Made by a program: the position numbers and the translations under genes. The notes under the pieces were generated by a model. The model made no database searches. It saw only the letters and a program-made list of their open reading frames with translations, and had not been told where the DNA came from. A stretch of DNA of 64,000 nt from Epiperipatus broadwayi. Lineage: Eukaryota > Onychophora > Udeonychophora > Euonychophora > Peripatidae. Within the stretch, counting starts at the first letter, position 1. Every line of letters begins with the position of its first letter. Shown here in pieces: positions 11,892-23,260 of the stretch. Where the stretch lies: the NCBI GenBank assembly GCA_028023455.1, contig JAQFVV010006504.1:558001-622000 (forward strand), read 5' to 3'.

Positions 11892-13480
11892 TCTTCTCTG
11901 TGCCCCCTTTGAGAGAAAAATGTCATTCTGAGCATTTTATCTCTAATATCTAAAATTAACAAAATATTTTTTTTCATATTATACTTGTGATCCATTTTCC
12001 TAAATTCTATATCTAATTATGATAGGGTTGATTTGCCAACTTTATTTCCTTTTTATTAATTGCAGTGATCAAGCATTGAACATTCTCTTTTTTCAGTCCC
12101 CTGAGCAATATCAAATGCATTGTTTCCATATTCTGGTATCTATATGGTTCATTGTATAATGGTTGAAACTTTTTGTATATTTCCTTCTCAGGGTGGCTTA
12201 CTGGATTTACCCTCAACATGACTTCATCCCCAACCTAAACACATACTTGACTCTTCCTTGCCTCCTTTGCCCTATATTATCCATTCTTCTAAGTCTACAG
12301 CATGCTTCATCAGCATCTATTTTTTGTTAATGCATTGCATCACGACTGGCAAAATGGTTTTAAATGGGTATGGAATATTTTTGCCATGGTGAAGTCTGAT
12401 GGTTTCAAACCCTGTTGACTAGTTCTTTGACCAATTTATCAGGCTGGCAACCCTTGTTGCTTTTCTCACCTGTCTTTGGTGATTATTCTGTAGGTATATG
12501 CAAAATAAGCATCCCAATTCTCCCATAATATGTTTGCAGGAATTGAACTGTGGATTGCGAATCAAAATGAGAACATGTCTTATTTTGTGATGTTCCATCC
12601 ATCTTTTTCATGCTCCAGACAAAAAGGGCATTCCATGGTCTGATATTATTTGCTTTGGAATTCCCACATCTCAAAAATGATGCTGTTCCAGTACTCATAT
12701 AGTCTGTCTAGCATTAGCCTGCATCACCAATTTTCATGAATTTGAAAAAGACATCATAGGCCACAATGAGGTATTTTATTTATTAAACTGGGGTAGAGAT
12801 TAAAAATCTATTGCCAACAAACTGTTGGGCTGATATGGATATATGGGTCTCAATCACCCCACACTTGACATATTAGGAGGTTTGGTTCTTGCACATATGG
12901 TACATCCCTTAATGATATTTAAGATATTCTTATACATTCCTGGCCAATAAAACCCATGGCCTATCCATCCTTCAGTTTTGCTTGCCTCATAATATCCATA
13001 TCTTTCATGTATGCCCATAATCACCTGATTCCATATGGCCATTGGAAGAATGATTCACATATGTTCACTTTCTTTCATCTGATGCTGCAAAAGTCTTCCC
13101 TTTAAGCAATACCGTTTTCTCTCCTTCCATAATGAATGGTTTATATGTCTATTTATAGGTTGATGGTATAAACATCATTATTTGTTTACAATCTGCATCC
13201 TCCTCTTGCATCTCCTTTAAACTTTGTAAACTATGTTCTGTCTCTTTGCTTCCATGTACTTCCACTGTTGTTATGTATGTGTTGTTGCAATTCAGATTTT
13301 GCTGCTTTTGTGTTATTGGGTAGTGGCTCAGAGTGTTGGCTGCCACATTATTTTTGCCTTGGCAGTATTGTACTCTATAACTGAACTCCTGCAAGAATAG
13401 ACTCTACCAGATCAGCTTACTATTCATGAGAAAGCTGAGATAAAGGAACTCAAGGCTCCTATGGTTGGCAAAAATTAGGA
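11892..13480 (-). pseudogene. Ty3/gypsy pol remnant (RNase H, integrase)
   Basis: A decayed gypsy-type polyprotein read on the minus strand, broken by stops and frameshifts. From 13480 to 13149: an RNase H end with R-S-L-E-F-L, then L-Q-E-F-S-Y-R-V-Q-Y and G-K-N-N-V-A-A-N-T-L-S-H-Y-P (canonical GK.NVVADALSR). At 13042-12854 lies the integrase zinc-binding region: H-E-R-Y-G, K-T-E-G-W-I, F-Y-W-P-G-M and C-T-I-C. At about 12660-12590 the integrase core contains I-P-K-Q-I-I-S-D-H-G-M-P-F, which holds the second catalytic Asp. At 12219-12013 a post-integrase segment reads M-L-R-V-N-P through Y-K-K-F-Q-P-L-Y-N-E-P-Y-R. Gag, protease and most of RT are absent, so the copy is 5'-truncated at about 13480. 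It stops where a plus-strand PLE fragment begins. Confidence 0.8.
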
Positions 13481-14060
13481 CAATTTTGCCATATATAAAA
13501 GGTGTAACTGATAAAATTGTTAACATATTAAAGAATAATAATATTCTCACAGTTTTCACTACTTATAAAAAAAAATTAATGAAATTAAATCATAAAGATA
13601 AAATTGCTTTGCATTGTCATGGTGTATATGAAATTCCATGTAGGGTCTGTTTACATATATATATATTTGACAGACTAATCATAGAATAAATATTAGAAAG
13701 AAAGAACACATTCTGGCAGTCAGGAAAAAATCCAATTCACCATCTATTTATTCTCATATAAAATTAACAAATCATGATATCAATTTAAAAGAAAAACAAA
13801 TATTTTAGCAAAAATTGAACAATATGACCAGAGATTGCTAAGAGAAGATATAGAGATTTTTAAAAAGCCCAAGATCATAAATGAAAGGTGTGAATTAAAG
13901 AAGATTAACAACATTTGGAAGAAGCTATTGAAAGTGAAAATAAACTTTAAAACTTCTTAACCAATAAAATTTAAATATGAGGAGAAAGAAAACAATAAAA
14001 ATGATTTTAAATCTTACATGCATTCTTATGATTTAAGAAAGAGGACGCTGTGAGGAAGGT
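13460..14060 (+). pseudogene. Penelope-like element C-terminal fragment (GIY-YIG region)
   Basis: Plus-strand coding remnant. 13465-13689 encodes L-P-Y-I-K-G-V-T-D-K-I, then T-V-F-T-T, K-D-K-I-A-L-H, and G-V-Y-E-I-P-C with a second Cys three residues on. This is the usual linker and start of the GIY-YIG endonuclease of Penelope-like elements. The expected YIG is only partly kept (Y-I then a frame change). Downstream, in another frame, R-K-K-E-H-I-L-A-V-R-K and a S-H-I-K block continue the domain to about 13800, with further degraded sequence to about 14060. The upstream RT is missing because the fragment abuts the gypsy remnant of opposite strand. It differs from the PLE at 2850-4520 and from the pair near 42 kb, so at least three PLE lineages are present. 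Confidence 0.7.
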
Positions 14061-15129
14061 ACTTGATATTGTACTGAAATGTCAGCATTTAGCTTTTTCG
14101 CTACACAGAATATCCCACAAATAATAATAATAATAACATGACATATTTTATCCATGAAAATATTAGAATTAACACACACACTTACATATATATGTCATTA
14201 ATATATACAATTTTATGCTAATCAATCATGCTAGAAACATGACAGTAAAAAATTATAAATTTAATGTTCAGGTATAAAATGCATGCTGAATAATTTAAAT
14301 ACAGTAAAAAGAAAGTTGAAGCCAGATTTAAGGAATAAGTAAAGTTAATCTGTATCTTGGAAAATATTAAGAAGTATTAAAAAAATAGTAAATAATATAT
14401 TTGTATATATGAATAATAAAATTTTATACTTAACATGCACTCAAAATAAATGAATTGTTAATTTTGATTGATTAAAGTAAATAATCACATATTATCATTG
14501 TTTTCAATCATCATCAGTCTATTTCATGATGGTCTCTCCAAGTTCATTTCATTTTTTTCAGCAAGCATATATATGCTCTTTAATCAAAATATATTTAAAA
14601 AATATTTATTTCGATGACTAGATATATCAATTACTGAAAGTATATAGATATTATTATATAAAATTGCTATAATCACATATATTTATTGATGATTTGAAAT
14701 GTAAAAGGTTTTACATAAATTTACAAAAAAAAAAAAAAAACAGCAATGTAAAGCATGAGAATTATCATGCTTTTTGGATGTAAACAATCATGTTTTCTAA
14801 TGAAATTAAAAGCTATTAATTTAACTATATAACAATGTATAATTATCATCAATAAAAAAGTGTTTCATTTTAAGTTTCTAATTATTTTATTTAGATGTTT
14901 ACTTTTTAATTCTTTAATATAAAAAATTTAATTAATGAATTCTTTATCTCTATAAATGTGTCTATCATAGACAAAAAAGTGAATAATGTGGAATATTTTT
15001 GTCCAAAATTTCAATTATAAAAAATATATCTGATTATGTTTGTAATATTACTGAATAACTGTAAGCTATAAATAACTTACAAAATGTTTCTATCAATCAT
15101 AAATAATAATTACTCTTTCTTATTGCATT
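14061..15129. other. AT-rich noncoding stretch
   Basis: Short (AAT)n near 14118-14133, a poly-A run near 14727-14742, and no recognisable genes. Confidence 0.5.
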
Positions 15130-15615
15130 GTCAAATACATACCATATAATACTAAATCATCCATGCACTTTACTACTGTTACACAATGTTTTATTTACCA
15201 CTCTCTTTTACAGGTTATACTTTTGATTGATCCAGCAATCTTCTTCAGAGCTTTATATGTCATAACTGGTAAATTCAAATTTAAAAAAAAAAAAAATTTA
15301 ATTTTAATTTAGCAGTTAGGAAATATAAAGTTCTGAAGAAGATTGCTTTTTAAAATTTGAATTTAGCAGTTAAGAGATATAAAGTTCTGAGTAAGATTGC
15401 TGGAGCAATCGAAACTATAAACTGTAAAAGAGGATGGTAAATAAGGCATCAAATTTTAAAACATTTTTAAAATTTCAATTTAGCAGTTAGGAGATATAAA
15501 GTTTTGAAGAAGATTGTTGGGGCAATTGAAACTGTAAACTGTAAAAGAGGGTGGTAAACAAAACTTTATTTAACAGTAATAAAATGCATGGATGATTTAG
15601 TATTATATGGTAATT
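15130..15615. mobile_element. foldback element with three partial right arms
   Basis: The outer ends are inverted copies: left CCATATAATACTAAATCATC (about 15141) and right GATGATTTAGTATTATATGG (ending about 15612). The left arm continues through GTTTTATTTACCACTCTCTTTTACAG, a TTGATTGATCCAGCAATCTTCTTC-type block and an AACTGGTAAATT block. The right side holds three partly overlapping copies of the complement (starting near 15310, 15357 and 15475), each containing TAGCAGTTA, AGATATAAAGTT and AAGATTG. The inner arm has thus been duplicated. No coding capacity. This is typical of foldback elements with repeated arm modules. Confidence 0.7.
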
Positions 15616-15887
15616 ATAAATAAATAAAACATTTATATAAATATTGTTGTAATTAGAACGTTATTTTTTATATTGTTAATGCCTTTAAGAAAAGAAAATT
15701 TAGCAAGTATATGTTGTGATAAAGATTCATAGCAAGATTTACTTTTATATAATAAGTATGTAATTATAAAGAAATGTTTTTATAATAACTAATAATATTC
15801 AAATATTGGAAGAACAAATGGAGTAGGATTCATTATAAATAAAAAGTGGAACAACAACATTGTAGAGATTGATGATGTATCAGAGTA

Positions 15888-16124
15888 ATGAGATTATTTA
15901 TTCAACTCAATAACAGATATCAAATCCAGATAGTACAGATTTATGCTCCAACAAGCTCTTATAGTGATAAAATAATAGAAGATTTATTCATGGATGTAGA
16001 AAAGTCATTTAATCAGACTAAACATTTTAAAATTGTTATGGGAGACTTTAATGCTAGAATTAGTAAACAAATGAGAGATGAAAGTACTGCAAGTAAATTT
16101 GATAATGGTAATAAAAATGAGTGA
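15888..16124 (+). pseudogene. RTE-like endonuclease domain fragment
   Basis: The open stretch holds the middle of an APE-type endonuclease, with the conserved G-D-F-N-A block expected near the catalytic Asp/Asn. The reading frame closes before the final S-D-H block. Upstream codons (G-V-G-F-I-I-N-K-K-W, about 15818) belong to the same domain but are separated by a stop near 15888. It is a fragment of the LINE that surrounds it, not a separate gene. Confidence 0.8.
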
Positions 16125-17795
16125 GGACATAGATTTATGGAGTTTGCAATATATATATATATATTATGAATTCTTTTTGAAAAATATGTTAAAAGGAAAT
16201 GACCATGGAAGTATCCAAATGAACAGAAAATTCATATTTCCAAAATTGTAATGTTCTTAAATAAATTCAACTCAGGCAGTGATCATTGATAGTATAGATT
16301 AGTAAGTTGTGAGATACATGTTAATGCAAAACTAAAGAAGCAAAAGTTATTAAAAAAACAATATCTACATTTGATATTTCTAATCTTCCAAAACATTCTA
16401 ATGAATTTAAATTAAAACTTTCAAATCGTTTTCGAGTATTAGTAGATTTTGAACATGATTCAGATTTGAATGAAATTAATAGGAAAATAACTGATACACT
16501 TTTAAAAACTACAACAAAGATAGCTGATAAAAATAAGCAACATTGATCAATAAAATTTCTTTTGAGACTAGAGAATTTATGAAGAAAATAAGGAATATAA
16601 TAATTTATAAAACTGATGCATTAAGAAATATTGAATATCTCGAATTTTGTAAAATGATATCAAAAAGAGTTGATAATGATACAAAAAAGTATAATTGTGA
16701 ACTGGCAAGGAAAGCTGTAGAAAATAATAAAAGTCTCAAGAGTGTAAAACAACATTTTGGTATTGATAGGAAATTTGTATTTGCAAGAAAAAAGATGAAA
16801 AACTATTACTAAAAAAAGAAAAGACATCATGAAATGGGTAGAAGAGTTCTATTGAGAATTACATAGTAATAAAGAACAAATACTTCCTATATTTATTATA
16901 TTTTCTGAACTGACTAAAATTTTTAAAACAAGAAGTGAAATATGCAATTAAATGTATGAAGAAAAAAAAGCTCCAGCTAATGATGGAATTCTAATTGATA
17001 TATTAAAAGAAATAGATGAACAAATAGAATTTTTTGGCTAAGTTATACACCAAATGTCTTAATGATAAAGTTGTATCAGATGATTGGGAAAATGCAGTAT
17101 TAATATTTTAAAAAGATGATAATAAAGATATTACAAATTACAGACTCTATCAGTATTTTATCAGTTTTATTCAAAATTTTTACCAAGATAATTACAATTT
17201 GTCTACAGAGAATCAAAGGAACGAGCTGGATTTAAAAGTGATTTTAGTACATTAGATATATCCAAGTATTGAAAGGATTTATAGAAATGACCAATAAATA
17301 TGAGTTGTCATTATGCCTTGGATTTGTAGATTATGAAGAGGCATTTGATTCTATAAGCATTTTGTCAATGATGATATTATCATATTCTGAAGAATATTTA
17401 TAAAAATGCAAGAGCAACAATTAGATTACATAATGATACTAGGAAGGTTAAAAGGGTGATTCCATATCTCCAAAATGCTTTATTGCAGTCTGCAAAAATA
17501 TTTTATGGATTAAAATAAGACTTTAAATGAGTAAAAGAAACGGATATTATTTAAGTTATTTAGATTTTACAATTGGTAAAGTTGTTTGTTCAAATAAATC
17601 TTCAGAGCTTCAGGAAATGTTGCAAGGGGTATCATATGAAAGTAAGTAAATAGGACCTAAAAGTAAATGTTAAAAAGACAAGTAATGTGCAATGAATTTT
17701 CTCAAAAATTGAAAATAAAGATTGATTATGTTGAGTTAGAAGAAGTTAACAACTAAAAATACCTTGGCCAGATTATTACTACATATAGAAATATA

Positions 17796-18297
17796 ATGGA
17801 TAAAATTAATCATAGAATTAAACTTGGTAGGAGTGCTTTTGGTAGAAATAACTTAATACTAAAAGAAAATATGCCTATGTGTTTGAGAAAGAAGATTTTT
17901 TTAATAAATGTATTTAACCAGTTTTTACTTGTGGATCATGAGACTTTGAGATTTAATAGAAGAGAAGTACAGACTTCAGATCATTCAAAAAAGTATGGAG
18001 AGATGTAAATTAGGAGTAACAAGAAGAGATCAAAATATAAATGTATGGATAAGAGAACAAACAAATGTTACTGACATTATTGAAATAATTAAAAGACTTA
18101 ATTGGAGTTGGGATGGGCATATTGATAAAAGAGATGGTAATAGATGGACAACTAGAATCTTAAACTGTATTTCAAGACATTATAAAAGACACAGAAAAAT
18201 ATCACACATGAGATGGATGGATAAAATAAGAAAGTATGCAGGGGTGATGTGGAGAAGAGAAGCTAGAGATCAGAAAAGTTGGATTGAACTTGGATAG
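17796..18297 (+). pseudogene. RTE-like C-terminal region, frameshifted
   Basis: Two overlapping frames (17796-18008 and 17995-18297) together encode the post-RT part of the RTE-like protein. One frame ends Y-G-E-M and the next continues M-E-R-C-K-L-G-V, the usual M-E-R-x-M-L-G motif, so a single frameshift near 17998 separates them. The canonical T-Y-G-x-E-T-W block upstream is degraded to L-V-D-H-E-T-L-R-F. It is part of the LINE copy, not an independent gene. Confidence 0.8.
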
Positions 18298-18404
18298 ACC
18301 TTTATCTTGCAGTTAATTGATAATTATTATTGATGATGATGATAATAAAGATTTATGTAAAGAAATGTTTTATACTATTTATAATATTCATGAAATATTT
18401 TTGG

Positions 18405-18500
18405 TTGTTTTAGATAACCATCTTCAGCTTGTTATTGCAAAGTTAAGCTAAACTTTGAAACAATAACAAACTGAAAATGACTATCAAAAATGGTTAAAAT
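18405..18500. repeat. imperfect hairpin of about 40-bp arms
   Basis: GGTTGTTTTAGATAACCATC and CAGCTTGTTATTGCAAAGTT on the left are matched imperfectly by AACTTTGAAACAATAACAAA and CTGAAAATGACTATCAAAA on the right. It lies just downstream of the RTE target duplication. It might be a small foldback or a hairpin RNA; nothing more can be said. Confidence 0.6.
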
Positions 18501-19535
18501 GTTTTTGTGCAATATGGATATATACCATAAATAAATCTGTGATTTATTATTATTCAATGGAGGGTTATAATAAATCAGAGCAAGCAGCACAAATTTTACT
18601 TAGAAATTTTGCTATCAATTTTATCTATATATGATACAGATCACATTAACATCAATGTTAACATGCATATTAAATAATTTTATTTAATATCATAAACAAT
18701 CTAGCAATAATCAGTCACTTTATGTTTATAATCTAATATTTTTTATTCTAATCTTATCTGCATGGTATTAAATTTCACTTTCACATTTATATTTTTTGAT
18801 TATTCTTTTCTACGTCGTTCATATAGCATTTTAAATAGTTATGACTTCAAAACTTTTTTTACATTAAGAAGTTCTTTTTCATCTTATTGTATAACCATTT
18901 ATTATAAATCAAATAATAGATAAATACCAGATGGTTTAGTGTTGCAATATCTACTTCTGTTTTTTCATTAATTACTAGGCTTATAGTAGATAGTTTAAAA
19001 TTGCAGATTAAAAAATTACTTTTGGAAGCATATGAAGAGATTAATAAAGTCATAATATTGTTGATATAAATTTTTAATACTTTAAAATCAGTATTGATAC
19101 TAATATCTTTTTACATGCACACAAAGATAATAACAATTTTAAGACCTAGAATGACTGATGAATAAGTTAAGATTTTAAAATGACAGTCTTGTAAACATGT
19201 GTGTTATTTTAACTTTTGATTAATTGTCAGTTAGAGAGGGAGGCTCAATGTATCTTAATTTATGATAATAATTTTTGTGGCATAATATTTGGTGCATGTC
19301 TTCCCAGCTAATTAGAGCACCAATTTTGAGTTTGGACTGTGTAAACTTATTAAGAGTCGATCAGGTGAATATTAATTTTACTAATGGTAACAATATAACA
19401 TCTAATTATGCCATGTTTCATTGTTTTTATGACAGTGTATAATACTCCTATATATACAATTTTATTTTTGAATTAAATATGTATATTACAATTAAAACAA
19501 ATTAAATAATCAATTCAAATTATTTTACTATTTAG
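18501..19535. other. AT-rich noncoding stretch upstream of lectin exon
   Basis: Probably intron of the C-type lectin gene. No preceding lectin exon could be recognised here. Confidence 0.5.
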
Positions 19536-19701
19536 GGTGATGGAAACTTTGTAATGGAAAATGGTCAAAAACCTGAGTATGAAAATTGGCGTCCAGGTCA
19601 GCCTAATAGCCGTGGAACATGTGTTTATATTGGTGAAGGTGGACACTGGGGAACACAGCCTTGTACTGAAAAACTATATATACTTTGCAGGAAAGATTAT
19701 G
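19536..19701 (+). CDS. internal exon of a C-type lectin domain protein
   Basis: An exon of 166 bp. The acceptor is a T-rich tract ending TTTAG at 19535, and the donor is ATG|GTAAGTTT after 19701. It reads in phase 0 at entry and leaves in phase 1. The 55 codons encode the C-terminal half of a C-type lectin domain (CTLD): G-D-G-N-F-V, then Y-E-N-W-R-P-G-Q-P-N, a Cys in G-T-C-V-Y, G-H-W-G-T-Q-P-C, and L-Y-I-L-C-R-K at the end. These are the last three conserved cysteines of the fold. The motif after W-R-P-G is QPN instead of the Ca-binding EPN or QPD, and the usual WND is replaced by HWGTQ, so classical calcium-dependent sugar binding is doubtful. CTLD proteins are usually secreted or membrane-bound recognition proteins. 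The first half of the domain must come from upstream exons that I could not find confidently. The exon is far better preserved than the transposon remnants around it. Confidence 0.85.
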
Positions 19702-20039
19702 GTAAGTTTTATTTGTGCTCTGTGCATATATATATATTGTAATGGTATATGCTGTTATATTAATTTAAAATTAGAATAAAAAAATTTTTTAAGTTTGTAA
19801 ATAAAAAAACTAAAAGCTAAAATTAAAGAATTGTTCAATGTACGTATATATATTCGCACAGATGCAAAACTTTAAAAATTATTTTCCTTTTAAAAAAAAA
19901 AATATTTGAACGTACTTTTTTATAAAAAAGTACAAGATCTAAAGATAAAATATTTTTGTAAATGGAAATGATGTGTTTATTAATTATCGAAAAGCAAGCT
20001 AGCCCTTGGGGATCTTATATTAAAAAGTCAGATGAAATA
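19702..20039. other. noncoding, intron following the lectin exon
   Basis: AT-rich sequence with a short TA run near 19726-19737. No features recognised. Confidence 0.5.
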
Positions 20040-20345
20040 TAGATAAGAGAACAAAAATAAATTAGATGTCCAATAGAAGTAGCAATGAAGGCTCGGACCA
20101 TAATGAAAAATTGGAACAGGAAACCATTATTCAGTGAATCCGGACGATCGGTATAAAAGGAAAAATATTGAAATTAAGAACAGTTCCAGCTTGATTTTGT
20201 GAGAACAGCAATAAGATGCATTTGATGCTCTCTCTCATTTATTTCAAATGAAATGACTGTAATACCAGGATTAAACCAGCTGAGGCCACCTTCAGATAGA
20301 CTGGTTTTCAAATAAAGACTTTGTGGAAATTGACACCAGGAACCG
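20040..20345 (+). mobile_element. possible solo LTR-like sequence
   Basis: A block with more G and C than its surroundings contains a clean TATA box, TATAAAAGG at 20152-20160, and an AATAAAG polyadenylation-like signal about 160 bp later at 20311-20317. A CA follows shortly after in ATTGACA. This TATA to AATAAA spacing is what a short LTR would show, but I found no matching partner LTR, no clear TG start and no target duplication. It could equally be an old promoter-like fragment. Confidence 0.25.
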
Positions 20346-20383
20346 GGAGCTCTTCTACTGTAAGATATAAATGGAAAAATTTT

Positions 20384-21838
20384 ACTACAAGTAATTAAGA
20401 ACTTTAAAGATTTGACAAGCTAAACATAATTTTTTTTAATGAACTTTAATCTGACTTTTCAAATCAATTATTAATGTTTAATTTTTATACATTTGAGATT
20501 GCTAAAAATCATTTCCATTTTTTTTATTAATATTTATTGTATAAATCATTTAAACACATTAAATTTAAGTTGGGTACAGATGCTTGCATAGATTCATTAA
20601 CGTTTAATTATGTTTTTGTTTTCATATTTGATTAAAATATATAGACATTTGGTAAATAATGATACCTTACATTGAGTATCTAAAATATATTTATTTGGAT
20701 GTCTTTTAAGTTATTGGTGTCAATGCGGCATCTTATGATGAATGACATTGGGTTTCTTGTAAATTTCCCTCTGCAGTTCCATCAATGTTTTTATATTTTG
20801 ATCATTTATGTTTATTTTGAAATGTTTTTAACCATGTAATCTATGTAGCCAATCTATACTCAACATTAAAAAAACAAAACTTTATAAAATTCATCTGTAC
20901 AAAATTATATAAATGTTAAAATTAAGTCGGGCATGAATGGCTATATAGATTTGTAAACTTATATTAATTAATTAAGGGAGGGTTAGTCTTGGATTATTTG
21001 TTTCATAGTTGGATTGGGTCAATGGATTGGATATATCGATGTAAGTAGTAAATGTAATATGAGGTCCGCCATGTGCAGGATCACATTATATGCCACACAC
21101 ACCCTTTTTGCCTATGGAAGGGGATAGTAAGATGGAAAATGCAGTCCCTTCCTATGGAGTTTTTTTTTATTGTTCTTCTTGCCAGATAGATGTAGCATTC
21201 CTGTCTGGCCAAGAATCAATGTCTTCTCTAACCATACTGTTCAGATGTACATTCCTGACAGTATGATATTTGTGCTGTCGTAATCATCTTGCATTGAATA
21301 CATCGATGTATCAGGTGGATTGATGTTAGTTTAACTGCAAACTTTTGGCCTAAGGTTAAATAAGGGATAGAATATTTTCTTTTCAGATGCAATCTATGTA
21401 GTTTATTCATACTTGACACTCTTAAAAAAATATGATTAAATTCATCTGTGAGGATGGTTTAAAATTTTAAAATAATAATTTAAATCAAAAGTTAATATTC
21501 AAATCTAAAATAATAATTGTTATTCCTCAAATTTTAAATGATTATATATGTGCATTAATAAATGTTTGTGTATTAATTACTGGCAGTGGCTTTTATTTTT
21601 TTATATTTAAGGTATAGATTAAATAAAGATACATATTATTATCTCTGCATCTCCACTGAGCTAGTGGTAAGGGCTGACAGTCTTAATAAATAAATGTTGG
21701 ATCTTTAACAGCACATATCTGCCTACTCTATGAATTTTCTAGGTTCAAGTAGCCTAGTGGCGCTCTGTAGTGTAGATACGTAAGACTGCTAGCTTCGATC
21801 CTAACTCCCAGACCATTATAATATATATATATATTGTG
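20384..21838 (+). mobile_element. 1.45-kb composite repeat, copy 1, with tRNA-like 3' end
   Basis: A noncoding repeat whose second copy lies at 36546-37985 in opposite orientation. Order here: 5' arm with AAAATCATTTCCATTT (about 20506); module B, about 20558-20860 (taagttgggtacagatgc, ATGATACCTTAC, AAATTTCCCTCTGCA); module A, about 20905-21450 (TTAAGTCGGG, GGTCAATGGATTGGATATAT, ATACATCGATGTATCAG, CTAAGGTTAAATA); then a shared 3' part from about 21550 with TTAATTACTGGCAGTGGCTT. The last 190 bp contain tRNA-like promoter motifs: A-box-like TAGCCTAGTGG (21750-21760) and B-box-like GCTTCGATCC (21792-21801). It ends in (AT)n. No open reading frame. It could be a Helitron-like, pearl-like or SINE-linked non-autonomous element; the class is not proven. 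Confidence 0.7.
21650..21822 (+). repeat. tRNA-related SINE-like segment at end of composite repeat
   Basis: Begins near CTCCACTGAGCTAGTGGTAA, itself similar to a tRNA D-arm, and ends in CTAACTCCCAGACC before (AT)n. It contains the A-box-like TAGCCTAGTGG and a B-box-like element 42 bp downstream, at spacing usual for a tRNA internal promoter. A small CTAGG/CCTAG hairpin spans 21739-21757. The same segment in the opposite-strand copy (36548-36730) keeps the first part and the hairpin but has a degraded B box. It may be a SINE fused to the larger repeat. Confidence 0.45.
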
Positions 21839-23040
21839 ATCTCCACTTTATTCATTAAATTAAATTCACTTTATGTGCGCCAAAATTCACTTTCTATGTA
21901 TGTAACCTCAACTTCTTTTCCTTTATTTTGTTTCAAGTAGCTAGTCGATTGAATCTAACTATGAGATTAACCAAGGATGGCTAGTGTATTTATTTTATGA
22001 TATTACTAATAAGACTAAGTATATCTGGGCACCAAATTGCAACTATAAATTGTAATGCCCACCAGAGATCATCATCACTCATGCTTATCACTATAGAAGA
22101 TAATGGAGAAAATAATTAAATTGTCTCTCAAAAAAAATACAATGTTGATAAATACAACTCAATTTATTGTGGTCTTGGTTTCAACCTAGCAACAATTATG
22201 CAAATGTTTCCGTGACAAAATCTTATTACTAAATGAATAATAATGAGACAACTTTCTTTCCCAACTTTAATATAAATATCTGATCTCAAGTGGTAACTAT
22301 GAAAATGTTGTATTTATTTCCAATTCATATATGATTAGAAATCATTTAGTAATCGATATGGAGAACTCCTCACTTATGCTTATAATATAAAATTATTATT
22401 TAATTTACAGTAGCATAAAGAAATGTTCAAAATAAATCCTTCCTATTTAATTCCACTACTTTATTTTTCATTCTCAGCATCTATCACTCTCAATAGTTAC
22501 AATTATATAACACTGGATGTCTGTGTTATGTTCTTTATATATTCCCAATCCTATTTCCTTAAACACACATATTAGCCTTCCAATCAACTATCAATTCATG
22601 ATCATTATTATAATAATAGTATTTCTCAAATTTTAATATTTATGCTACTTGACTTTCAAGTTAGATTTAATAATCGAAATACTCCTTCTCAAGGTCTAGA
22701 TCTGCTAACAAGGTGCAATTATTACCGATTACATTGCAATGGATATGATCCCAATTTTGCTAAATTAAACTTTAATGTGAGTTTGCCAGTGGGGATCACA
22801 TTAAATACCGAAAGCAGGAAAGGGATTTTATGTCTGCTCTCAATATTCATAACATTGCAATGAACCAAATGACTAAATTTAATATACCTGAATTAACTAT
22901 TTTCTCTCATATTATTCTTATTTATATCATCTGTTTGCCCAAATTTAGTTAGTACTTTTAAAAATCTATTACATTTTTGCCAAGGTAAACTATGGAAATA
23001 AACCATGGACATTAATCATGGAAATCAATCAAGGAATTAC
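21839..23040. other. AT-rich noncoding stretch
   Basis: No recognisable genes. A 74-codon open stretch at 22642-22863 matches nothing I know and has no supporting features, so it is not annotated as a gene. Confidence 0.5.
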
Positions 23041-23260
23041 TTATGTAAGTGAAATATAGAAATCGATCATAAAATGAATTATCGAAATAAACTATGAAAT
23101 CATTCAATATAAAAATGAATTATGTGAATCAATTATGAAATCAATCAATATAAAAATGAATTATGTAAATCAACTATGAAATCAATTGATATAAAAATGA
23201 ATAATGTAAATCAATTATGGAATCAATCAATATTAAAATGAATAATATAAATTTAAATGT
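23041..23260. repeat. imperfect minisatellite, about 50-bp unit
   Basis: Four or more degenerate tandem copies of a unit containing AATATAAAAATGAATTATGT and AAATCAATTATGAAATCAAT. The unit length is about 50-54 bp by eye, with gradually diverging edges at both ends. Confidence 0.75.

Larger units (their letters stand above)
15768..18390 (+). mobile_element. 5'-truncated RTE-like LINE with target-site duplication
   Basis: A decayed non-LTR retrotransposon of the endonuclease-reverse transcriptase (RTE-like) type. The apurinic endonuclease part at 15888-16124 reads R-Y-Q-I-Q-I-V-Q-I-Y-A-P-T-S then V-M-G-D-F-N-A-R. RT motif A near 17320 reads V-D-Y-E-E-A-F-D-S. The C-terminal region at 17796-18297 reads I-K-L-G-R-S-A-F-G, W-S-W-D-G-H-I, R-W-M-D-K-I and a closing W-I-E-L-G. 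There are many stops, and motif C is not recoverable. The 3' end is a (TGA)/(GAT)-rich tail at 18328-18350, as in RTE elements. An imperfect direct repeat of about 32 bp (15768-15801 and 18359-18390; shared AAAGAAATGTTTT and TATAATATTCA) brackets it and is read as the target duplication. The element body is therefore about 15802-18358. Confidence 0.85.

Noticed and set aside
22642-22863. 74-codon open stretch, somewhat GC-richer
   Set aside because: No similarity I recognise and no splice signals that fit.
23041-23260. Regular repeats that could suggest a CRISPR array
   Set aside because: Units are contiguous and degenerate with no unique spacers; this is a eukaryotic minisatellite.
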